This document shows, piece by piece, positions 1 to 5,198 of a DNA stretch of 5,529 nucleotides. The stretch is from assembly GCA_041748615.1 (NCBI GenBank), contig JBGTCY010000266.1, positions 1-5,529 on the forward strand, given 5' to 3'. Numbering within the stretch: position 1 is the stretch's first letter; each line of letters starts with the position of its first letter. Below the pieces are notes generated by a model. The model was not told the origin of the DNA. It was given only the letters and a program-made list of their open reading frames with translations, and did not search any database. The translations under genes were made by a program, and so were the position numbers. The DNA comes from JBGTCY01 sp041748615. Lineage in GTDB: Bacteria; Bacteroidota; Bacteroidia; Chitinophagales; CAIOSU01.

Positions 1-536
1 CCATTGCCGATGCTACGAACGATTCAGTGGTAATTTTTGTCAACATCATTGAACCAAAACCGATTCAGGCTGAAATCACCCAAACACCTTCATTTTACGG
101 CTTACGGGCTGTAGCGGAAGGCGGCACTCCACCCTATACATACAACTGGTCAAACGGAAGCACCGCCCAGGAAATCGGTTTGGAGAATATTGGCGAGTAT
201 TATGTCACTATCACTGACAGCAGAGGTTGCAATACCTTTAAAACATTCATGTTCACCGGAATCAATGAAAATCCTTTTATTGCAGAATCCCGCATTTATC
301 CGAACCCGCTTGGAAACGACAACATGCTGACGATTGAATTGCATGCCCGTGAAAATTTCCTCGCAACGATTGATTTATTTGACAACACCGGCAGAAGAAT
401 CGCTCTCTTTGAAAAACAATTCAATACCGGCAACAACCGAGAAACACTGGCATTGCCATCATTGGTACCCGGTATTTACTTATTGAGGATTAACAGCAAT
501 GATGGTTTTGTGACAAACCGGTTATTGGTGTTTTAA
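1..536 (+). CDS. C-terminal end of a T9SS-secreted surface protein with a SprB-like repeat (5'-partial)
   Basis: The reading frame is open from position 3 to the TAA at 534-536 and clearly enters from outside the window, so the GTG at 27 is an internal valine codon and not a start. The visible 177 residues contain two parts. Residues 35-78 fit a SprB-like repeat, with GGTPPYTYNW, the SNG turn, a GEYYVTITD strand and a closing RGC; this repeat occurs in tandem in very large gliding and adhesion proteins. Residues 96-177 fit a type A C-terminal sorting domain of the type IX secretion system: YPNP opening, a beta-rich body with D-x-x-G-R and a GIYLLRI strand before the end. Such domains direct export across the outer membrane and are then cleaved or anchored. 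The role is therefore an exported or surface-attached protein, but the passenger function is upstream and invisible here. The stop overlaps that of convergent tilS by four bases. Confidence 0.9.
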   Translation, partial: IADATNDSVVIFVNIIEPKPIQAEITQTPSFYGLRAVAEGGTPPYTYNWSNGSTAQEIGLENIGEYYVTITDSRGCNTFKTFMFTGINENPFIAESRIYPNPLGNDNMLTIELHARENFLATIDLFDNTGRRIALFEKQFNTGNNRETLALPSLVPGIYLLRINSNDGFVTNRLLVF

Positions 537-1879
537 ACCGGACGCCATTTCAGGATAAGTGTTTCCTTCGTTTTTTCGGTGACTTTGAAGCGTTCGTCAA
601 CGCGATAACCTACAATCCAGACGATTTTACCCGCAGATTCCAAAAGCCAGACGCGTTCTTTTTCGGGTAAAGACAATTTGATGTCCGTGAAAAAATCGCT
701 GAGCTTTTTCTTCTTTTTTTTCATGCCCAACGGATAAAAATAATCTCCCTTCTTCCATCTGCGCCACACCAACGGAAATTCAAGTTTTGAAAAATCCACA
801 GAACCGTTTTTGTCCTTTTCCGAAGGATTGATATTAGCTCCGGTTACCAAGTGAAACCTGATTTCGCCTCCTCTTAATTTTACCGGCTTTTTGATGTTTT
901 CTGTCAAAACAATCCCCGCGCTCTCTTCATGAAGTCCGGTAATAATCAAAAAATTCCTGGATTTTACCACCCGGTGCGTTGAAGAAAAATATTGATTGCC
1001 CGATTCCGATTCTAATCCGTCAAACACCTGCGCGGATTGCGGTTCTCCAAAATCAAATGGTTTTAACAACTCGTAAAGGATGGTTTTTGCGCCCTCATAC
1101 ATCCTTATTTTTTTGATGGAGATGTAAAAATCATCTCCGCGTTTTTGTAAAAGTTTTCTGCTGAAATATTCTAATCCTTTCCGGTAAACCGCTTCCGTAT
1201 CCCTGAATTTTTCGATGTTTTTTGTGAATGTATCCCTAAAAGAAGGATTGATTATTTCTAATTGAGGGAGCACCTCATTGCGCAAACGATTTCTCTGAAA
1301 GACGGATTCACGGTTCGTATGGTCTTCTCTGAATTCCAATTTGCCGGTTTCCGCAAATGATTCAATTTCCTCCCTGCTGATTATTAATAATGGTCGGATG
1401 ATTTTATCGCGCTTGGGCAAAATACCATGCAATCCGGCAATCCCCGTTCCCTTCACCAGATTAAGCAAGACGGTTTCGATATTATCATCGCGGTGATGCG
1501 CGGTAGCGATGGCATGAAATCCGTTTGACTTCCTGATTTCCTCCAGCCACTGATAACGTAATTCCCGCGCAGCCATCTCCACGGAAATTCCTTTCTCCTG
1601 AGCAAACTCCAGCGTATTGAATTGAACTGTAAAAAATGGAACCTGATATTGCTCCGCTATTTTTTTTACCAACTGCTGGTCTTCATCAGCATCTTTGCCA
1701 CGCAACCCGAAGTGACAGTGCGCCATTCCAAAACGGAACCCGGCATCAAAAAACAAACGGCTCATCACCATCGAATCTACTCCCCCGCTGACCGCCAATA
1801 ACACTGGATTATTTTTAGCCGCCAAGTGATTGGTGAGAATGAAATTTTCAATCTTATTTAAAAGAGTGTTTTTACTCAT
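533..1879 (-). CDS. tilS: tRNA(Ile)-lysidine synthase
   Basis: This 448-residue protein matches TilS, a cytosolic ATP-dependent enzyme that attaches lysine to C34 of tRNA-Ile(CAU), changing its reading from AUG to AUA. Visible features in order are: the N-type ATP pyrophosphatase P-loop SGGVDS at residues 31-36, following the usual VLLAV strand; the HFGLRG-x3-DED segment at 56-67; the TAHHRDDNIET signature at 126-136; the GTGIAGLHGI segment at 144-153; the RNRLRNEVLP motif at 196-205 that is typical of TilS; and a C-terminal TilS domain from about 365, with WRxWKKGDYFYPLGM and LSDFFTDIK. Length fits the longer TilS form that carries the C-terminal domain. The ATG at 1877-1879 lies inside the end of the upstream TPR gene, an 8-base overlap (1872-1879) that suggests translational coupling. 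The enzyme is normally essential. Residues 387-392 form a lysine run encoded by an A-rich tract. Confidence 0.96.
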   Translation of the reverse strand: MSKNTLLNKIENFILTNHLAAKNNPVLLAVSGGVDSMVMSRLFFDAGFRFGMAHCHFGLRGKDADEDQQLVKKIAEQYQVPFFTVQFNTLEFAQEKGISVEMAARELRYQWLEEIRKSNGFHAIATAHHRDDNIETVLLNLVKGTGIAGLHGILPKRDKIIRPLLIISREEIESFAETGKLEFREDHTNRESVFQRNRLRNEVLPQLEIINPSFRDTFTKNIEKFRDTEAVYRKGLEYFSRKLLQKRGDDFYISIKKIRMYEGAKTILYELLKPFDFGEPQSAQVFDGLESESGNQYFSSTHRVVKSRNFLIITGLHEESAGIVLTENIKKPVKLRGGEIRFHLVTGANINPSEKDKNGSVDFSKLEFPLVWRRWKKGDYFYPLGMKKKKKKLSDFFTDIKLSLPEKERVWLLESAGKIVWIVGYRVDERFKVTEKTKETLILKWRPV

Positions 1880-2198
1880 CTTCTTCAGAAAGTTGTGAAA
1901 GCGCGGTTTTCAATTCATTGAGGGCATGAAAATCACCCTTTTTTGCAGCTTGCGTGATTCCATTTTTATAAACTGAGATGGCTGCATCATTTTTCCCAAG
2001 CCGTTCATGCAGTTTCCCCAGATGATAATAAGCGCCCACATAATCCGGAAATTCATGCACCAGCAACTCGAACATTTTCAGCGCTTCATCCGTAATATCA
2101 CTTTTCAAATATTCCTGCGCGATAGCAAATTTGATGAACGGATCCTGCGGAGCTTGGAGATTCAATTGCAATAACTTTTCAAGTTGTGGACTTTGCAT
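1872..2198 (-). CDS. Small tetratricopeptide-repeat protein
   Basis: A 108-residue, probably cytosolic protein with no signal peptide or membrane segment. Two TPR units are visible, at about residues 20-53 (A-I-A-x-E-Y-L pattern, then A-L-x-x-F-E and P-D-Y) and 54-87 (AYYHLGKLHERLG, then A-I-x-x-Y-K-x-G-I), followed by a capping helix and an acidic tail. TPRs bind other proteins or peptides; nothing shows the partner. The gene starts the minus-strand pair with tilS and its last 8 bases overlap the tilS start, so the two are almost surely co-transcribed. That layout makes an effect on TilS expression plausible, but not a shared biochemical role. No good Shine-Dalgarno sequence precedes the ATG, as is usual in Bacteroidota. 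The 75 bp divergent gap to the next gene (2199-2273) should hold promoters for both directions, but I see no full TAnnTTTG match there. Confidence 0.85.
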   Translation of the reverse strand: MQSPQLEKLLQLNLQAPQDPFIKFAIAQEYLKSDITDEALKMFELLVHEFPDYVGAYYHLGKLHERLGKNDAAISVYKNGITQAAKKGDFHALNELKTALSQLSEEDE

Positions 2199-2273
2199 GG
2201 TCGTTAAAATTATTTCTTTCCTAATTTGGCACCGTATTTGAAAAATTCAGAGACCAAATAAAAGCAAATTACC

Positions 2274-2828
2274 ATGAAAAAATACTGGCTGGCAATGATT
2301 ACGCTACTTTTTACTTCACCCATGTTTGCCCAAACGTGTGTCGGTGTGTTCACATTTAAGTTATTTGATGAGAAAAAAGAAAAACCCATCAGTGAAAAAA
2401 TTGAAAGAAAAGCATGGTATGTGTTTACGCTTTCAGAAGATGTATATTATGACAATGTGGAACCGGTCGAACCATTTGACACAATTTTAAAAAATAAAGA
2501 AGCCTATGTGATTAAACAGGATAAACCCGGTTATCAATTCTTTCCTGGGACGGATGCCGATGTTTTCATGTTTCCTTCACTCTGCGGTTTATATTTAGTG
2601 CAAACGGAATTAATCAGGAAAGAAGACACCATGCGCATCGCTTTTTACAATATTCCCGCACATCAGTCTTTCCAGATTGATACGGTATTTTTTAAAAAAG
2701 GAGATTTCTTCATTGACCTGCAAGCCAGCCGTTTGTTGGGTGATTTTAATTTTGAAGACGATAAAGGCTGGTTCACCGTTCCCCCATCTTTCGTTGAACC
2801 TTTTGTGCTGAAGGAAGAAAAAGAATAA
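2274..2828 (+). CDS. Exported protein of unknown function
   Basis: I do not recognise this 184-residue protein. Residues 1-20 form a standard signal peptide: two lysines, a hydrophobic core (WLAMITLLF) and a likely signal peptidase I site near M-F-A-Q, typical of Bacteroidota. There is no proper lipobox, although a cysteine stands at position 22. The mature part is rich in aromatic and charged residues with alternating hydrophobic patterns that suggest beta structure, and has only two cysteines, C22 and C104, which could form one disulphide. There are no further membrane segments and no type IX sorting domain, so the periplasm is the likely location. The stop is followed after three bases by the start of the glycosyltransferase gene, so the two probably share a transcript. 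A periplasmic protein paired with a cytosolic glycosyltransferase is not obviously a functional unit. Confidence 0.8.
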   Translation: MKKYWLAMITLLFTSPMFAQTCVGVFTFKLFDEKKEKPISEKIERKAWYVFTLSEDVYYDNVEPVEPFDTILKNKEAYVIKQDKPGYQFFPGTDADVFMFPSLCGLYLVQTELIRKEDTMRIAFYNIPAHQSFQIDTVFFKKGDFFIDLQASRLLGDFNFEDDKGWFTVPPSFVEPFVLKEEKE

Positions 2829-2831
2829 TCC

Positions 2832-3953
2832 ATGCGCATCGCCTTGCTGGAACCTTTTCTGGGCGGCTCTCACCGGCAGTGGGCGGAAGATTACGCGCGA
2901 TACAGCAGTCATGAAATCAAAATTTTCGGATTGAGCGGACACCACTGGAAGTGGCGGATGCACGGAGGTGCGGTGTCAATCTCACGTTTGTTTTCAGAAA
3001 GCAGTTTTAAGCCGGATTTACTTCTTGCGAGTGATATGCTCGACCTGAATGCGTTTCTTTCTCTGACAAGGGCAACCACCCATCATATCCCTGCCGCACT
3101 TTATTTTCATGAAAATCAACTTTCCTACCCGTGGTCGCCCACCGATGCGGATGTCAGTCTTCAAAGGGACAATCACTACAGTTTTATCAATTATACTTCC
3201 GCGCTTTCAGCGAATAAAATTTTTTTCAACTCCAGCTATCATCAGGAATCCTTTTTGAAAGCATTGCCTGAATTTCTTAAAATGTTTCCCGACCATCAGG
3301 AATTAAATTCAGTGGAAGAGATAAAAAATAAATCCGGTGTGTTATACCCGGGCATTAATCTTCAAAAAATAAAATCCTTACAACCCGAAAAAATTGAACA
3401 TCACGAACGGGCGGTGATTCTCTGGAATCATCGCTGGGAATATGACAAAAACCCTGAAACATTTTTCAATACCCTGTTTGAATTAAAAGAGCGAGGCGTT
3501 GAATTTAAGTTGGTGGTTTTGGGAGAAAAATTCAACCGCTATCCGAAAAATTTTGATACCGCGCGTGAAAAATTAGTTGAGGAAATTCTGCAATTCGGTT
3601 TTGTTGAAAGTCAAAAAGAATACGTGCAATGGCTTTCTGTCTGTGACATTCTTCCGGTGACTTCCATACAGGATTTTTTCGGCATCAGCGTGATTGAAGC
3701 GATGAGTTGCAATGTGATTCCACTGTTACCTAAACGGCTTGCCTATCCGGAACATCTTCCCGAATCGCTGCACAATACATTTTTTTATGAAGAAAACAAT
3801 CGCGAGTTTACCAACCGGTTGCAACGCATGATTTTTGACGTAAAAATTTTGAGAAAGCAACAAGTCGCTCAATTTACCGAGCGATATGATTGGAAGAAAT
3901 TGGTGAGTAAGTATGACAGTGAGCTGGAAAAAGTGGTAAATGTCGGGAAATAA
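2832..3953 (+). CDS. GT-B glycosyltransferase of the DUF3524/GTDC1 family (tRNA-queuosine mannosyltransferase-like)
   Basis: A 373-residue cytosolic protein with the features of the GTDC1/QTMAN family. The N-terminal DUF3524 domain covers about residues 1-165: LLEPFLGGSHRQW at 5-17, HHWKWRMHG at 37-45, LLASDMLDLN at 64-73, ALYFHENQLSYP at 89-100, IFFNSSYHQESF at 130-141, and FPDH at 152-155. The C-terminal glycosyltransferase group 1 half contains VLYPGI at 170-175, ILWNHRWEYDKNPE at 196-209, VVLGEKF at 228-234 and DFFGISVIEAM at 281-291, followed by YPEHLP. That last block is the donor-binding region; the usual E-x7-E reads D281-x7-E289. The animal member attaches mannose from GDP-mannose to queuosine at position 34 of tRNA-Asp. 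The same reaction here is an inference from family membership; another acceptor cannot be excluded. It starts 3 bases after the preceding gene, and its stop codon touches the following terminator hairpin. Confidence 0.9.
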   Translation: MRIALLEPFLGGSHRQWAEDYARYSSHEIKIFGLSGHHWKWRMHGGAVSISRLFSESSFKPDLLLASDMLDLNAFLSLTRATTHHIPAALYFHENQLSYPWSPTDADVSLQRDNHYSFINYTSALSANKIFFNSSYHQESFLKALPEFLKMFPDHQELNSVEEIKNKSGVLYPGINLQKIKSLQPEKIEHHERAVILWNHRWEYDKNPETFFNTLFELKERGVEFKLVVLGEKFNRYPKNFDTAREKLVEEILQFGFVESQKEYVQWLSVCDILPVTSIQDFFGISVIEAMSCNVIPLLPKRLAYPEHLPESLHNTFFYEENNREFTNRLQRMIFDVKILRKQQVAQFTERYDWKKLVSKYDSELEKVVNVGK

Positions 3954-3984
3954 AAAAGCCCTTCCCGAATCGGAAAGGGCTTTT
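3954..3984. terminator. Bidirectional intrinsic terminator
   Basis: A 10-bp stem pairs 3954-3963 (AAAAGCCCTT) with 3975-3984 (AAGGGCTTTT). It is extended by a C-A mismatch and a CCG/CGG triplet around an AAT loop at 3968-3970. Read on the minus strand the hairpin ends in six U residues, a strong terminator for the tRNA-like RNA that ends two bases upstream of it. Read on the plus strand it has four U residues and terminates the glycosyltransferase transcript, whose stop codon it directly follows. Confidence 0.88.
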
Positions 3985-3986
3985 GC

Positions 3987-4108
3987 TGTTAGGGAAGGAG
4001 TCGAACCTTCACGAAGCGGTTAGTCACGTCTGCCGTAGTGAACGCGATTTGTCCCTTATCTTCACCCCCGAGACAGGAGGGCATGGCTGCCGGTTTCATC
4101 ACCTAACA
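3987..4108 (-). ncRNA. tRNA-like structured RNA, 122 nt, with an extended variable region
   Basis: On the minus strand this stretch folds as a tRNA. The 7-bp acceptor stem pairs 4102-4108 with 3987-3993 (UGUUAGG/CCUAACA). The 17-nt T arm at 3994-4010 has a perfect 5-bp GAAGG/CCUUC stem and the loop UUCGACU. The D arm at 4083-4099 has an AUG/CAU stem, a GG in its loop and a pattern close to leucine tRNAs. The anticodon-like arm at 4065-4081 has a CCCUC/GGGGG stem and the loop CUGUCUC. Between this arm and the T arm lie 54 nt (4011-4064), far beyond the usual class II variable arm; they can close by UGAAG/CUUCG and contain an imperfect hairpin. CCA is not encoded. The loop would read GUC (Asp), which conflicts with the leucine-like D arm and long variable region. 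It may be an unusual tRNA, a tRNA-derived regulatory RNA or a decayed tRNA. A promoter and a terminator frame it exactly. Confidence 0.62.
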
Positions 4109-4129
4109 ATGTGTGTTAAAGAACTGATG

Positions 4130-4161
4130 CAAACATACACTGCTTATACGGTGATTGCAAT
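4130..4161 (-). promoter_or_regulatory. Bacteroidota-type promoter for the tRNA-like RNA
   Basis: On the minus strand, TATGTTTG (4130-4137) matches the Bacteroidota -7 element TAnnTTTG exactly. A TTG preceded by an A-rich run (4158-4161) sits 20 bases upstream in the -33 position, where the consensus is TTTG. Transcription would start roughly 5-8 bases downstream, giving a leader of about 15-20 nt before the acceptor stem at 4108. Position and orientation fit the tRNA-like RNA and no other gene. Confidence 0.6.
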
Positions 4162-4190
4162 TTTTTTATTCATTTTGAATTATTATTACA

Positions 4191-4206
4191 ATTTTATCAA
4201 TAAAAT
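4191..4206. promoter_or_regulatory. Upstream palindromic operator candidate
   Basis: ATTTTAT-CA-ATAAAAT is a perfect 7+7 bp inverted repeat with a 2-bp centre. Its first 14 bases recur exactly at 4222-4235, 31 bp further on, or about three helical turns. AT-rich dyads in phase upstream of an Lrp/AsnC gene are what autoregulation by such an oligomeric DNA-wrapping protein would need. The assignment to this regulator is inference. Confidence 0.5.
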
Positions 4207-4221
4207 GATATCTTCATTATA

Positions 4222-4235
4222 ATTTTATCAATAAA
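4222..4235. promoter_or_regulatory. Downstream palindromic operator candidate
   Basis: This second copy of the 14-bp sequence contains the dyad TTTAT-CA-ATAAA at 4224-4235. It lies 12-25 bp before the Lrp/AsnC start codon and overlaps TATAAT (4218-4223) and TAATTTTA (4220-4227), one mismatch from TAnnTTTG. A protein bound here would block the likely promoter or early transcript of the regulator gene. No Shine-Dalgarno sequence separates it from the ATG at 4247. Confidence 0.5.
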
Positions 4236-4246
4236 CATTCCATTAT

Positions 4247-4753
4247 ATGCCTTCTGATTTTCAAATTGACAACACGGATTTGCAGATACTTTCCCTGCTC
4301 ATGCAGGATGCGCAGACGCCTTATACAGAAATTGCGCAAAAAATCTACGTTTCGGGCGGCACGGTGCATGTACGCATGAACCGTCTCAGGGAAGCGGGCA
4401 TTGTGAAAGGCTCTCAACTCATCATTGATTTCACCAAACTCGGGTATGATATCAAAGCCTTTCTTGGAATCTATCTCCAAAAAAATTCACTTTACGACAA
4501 GGTAGCTTCTCAATTAAAAAAAATTCCTGAAATCGTAGAATTGAATTACACCACCGGCAACTACAGCATGTTTGTAAAAATCATCTGCCGCGACACGCAA
4601 CATTTGCGCGAAGTCCTGCATGATAAAATTCAACGGATTGACGGGATTGAACGCACAGAAACTTTCATCGCCTTGGATGAAAGCATTAACCGCCCGATGA
4701 ATTTATTTGAGGAACAAATGAACTCTAAAAAAGAAACGGCAAAGAAAAAGTAA
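4247..4753 (+). CDS. Lrp/AsnC family transcriptional regulator
   Basis: A 168-residue protein of usual length for the family. Residues 6-55 form the AsnC-type winged helix-turn-helix: ID-x-T-D-x-Q-I-L at the start, then YTEIAQKIYVSGGTVHVRMNRL as the HTH, and the wing start AGIVKGS. The linker strand DFTKLGYDIKAFLGI (61-75) leads into the RAM/ligand-binding domain, with YTTGNYSMFVKI at 101-112 matching the family's T-G-x-Y/F-D segment that lines the effector pocket, and IERTETFIAL at 134-143 as the last strand. A lysine-rich tail ends the protein. Such regulators form dimers to octamers that wrap DNA and usually respond to amino acids; the effector is not predictable here. Two in-phase palindromes just upstream suggest autoregulation. 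The gene ends 28 bp before the convergent ferredoxin gene. Confidence 0.95.
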   Translation: MPSDFQIDNTDLQILSLLMQDAQTPYTEIAQKIYVSGGTVHVRMNRLREAGIVKGSQLIIDFTKLGYDIKAFLGIYLQKNSLYDKVASQLKKIPEIVELNYTTGNYSMFVKIICRDTQHLREVLHDKIQRIDGIERTETFIALDESINRPMNLFEEQMNSKKETAKKK

Positions 4754-4781
4754 AGCGCGGTTGAAAAAACCGGATGAAAGC

Positions 4782-5129
4782 TTACAAGTGCATTTTCGCT
4801 TTCTTAGAAAGCAACTGCTCTTCAGTTTCCTTATGGTCGGGGTCGGGCACGCAACAATCCACCGGACAAACAGCAGCGCACTGCGGCTCTTCATGAAAAC
4901 CGACACACTCCGTGCATTTTTCAGGAGTAATGAAATAATAATCGTTGGAAATCGGTTTGAATTTCTGGTCAGCATCTACAACGGTTCCGTCCACAAATGT
5001 CACGGGACCTTTTACGGTAGTGCCATCAGCAAAAGACCATTCTACACCTCCTTCATAAATCGCATTATTGGGACATTCCGGCTCGCAGGCGCCACAGTTG
5101 ATGCACTCATCAGTAATCATTATAGCCAT
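4782..5129 (-). CDS. 2[4Fe-4S] ferredoxin, Alvin type with extended linker
   Basis: A 115-residue soluble electron carrier with eight expected cluster ligands. The first motif is C9-x2-C12-x2-C15-x3-C19-P. The second is C72-x2-C75-x8-C84-x3-C88-P, with the eight-residue insertion between its second and third cysteines and the CTECVGFHEEPQC wording typical of the Allochromatium (Alvin) and YfhL group of low-potential ferredoxins. Two further cysteines, C92 and C93, follow. Compared with Alvin ferredoxin the linker between motifs is about 34 residues longer (residues 21-71 here) and holds two similar DGT-V stretches. ATG at 5127-5129 is taken as the start; ATG at codon 4 is an alternative. The gene is divergent from an acyl-CoA reductase gene with 69 bp between, so it may supply or take electrons in that neighbourhood, though nothing proves pairing. 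Confidence 0.94.
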   Translation of the reverse strand: MAIMITDECINCGACEPECPNNAIYEGGVEWSFADGTTVKGPVTFVDGTVVDADQKFKPISNDYYFITPEKCTECVGFHEEPQCAAVCPVDCCVPDPDHKETEEQLLSKKAKMHL

Positions 5130-5198
5130 AGTTCGGTATTGTTTTAGTTAGTTTTATTGCTCCGAAATTAACAATAAATACCTAAGAGAAAACTAAAA

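Noticed and set aside
27..29. GTG as the start codon of the first gene.
   Set aside because: The same frame is open leftward to the window edge, and the protein lacks a signal peptide after the GTG, which a secreted protein would need.
706..721. A/T homopolymer in tilS (lysine codons 387-392) as a possible frameshift or slippage site.
   Set aside because: The frame continues intact into a normal TilS C-terminal domain, so no frameshift is needed; slippage is possible but nothing supports it.
2610..2963. Minus-strand open frame opposite the exported protein and glycosyltransferase genes.
   Set aside because: It is a shadow of two well-supported plus-strand genes and lacks any recognisable domain.
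4083..4104. Resemblance of the minus-strand GGUGAUGAAACCGGCAGCC to the tip of 4.5S signal recognition particle RNA.
   Set aside because: 4.5S RNA needs long pairing of flanks on both sides of this tip, but the sequence upstream is AT-rich and not complementary to the GC-rich downstream part. The tRNA-like pairing explains the ends better.
3983..4222. A 79-codon plus-strand open frame.
   Set aside because: It runs antisense through the tRNA-like RNA and its AT-rich upstream region, has no ribosome-binding site, and shows no protein-like pattern beyond an AT-driven hydrophobic end.
4758..4772. CGGTT/AACCG hairpin in the 28 bp between the regulator and ferredoxin genes as a shared terminator.
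   Set aside because: Only five base pairs and no U-run on either side; too weak to call.
4761..5147. Plus-strand open frame over the ferredoxin gene, and a minus-strand one at 4703-4975.
   Set aside because: Both are out-of-frame shadows; the minus-strand ferredoxin has all eight cluster cysteines and explains the region.
5163..5170. TAATTTCG on the minus strand as a -7 element for the ferredoxin gene.
   Set aside because: It has one mismatch to TAnnTTTG and no convincing TTTG at the -33 position; such matches are expected by chance in AT-rich gaps.
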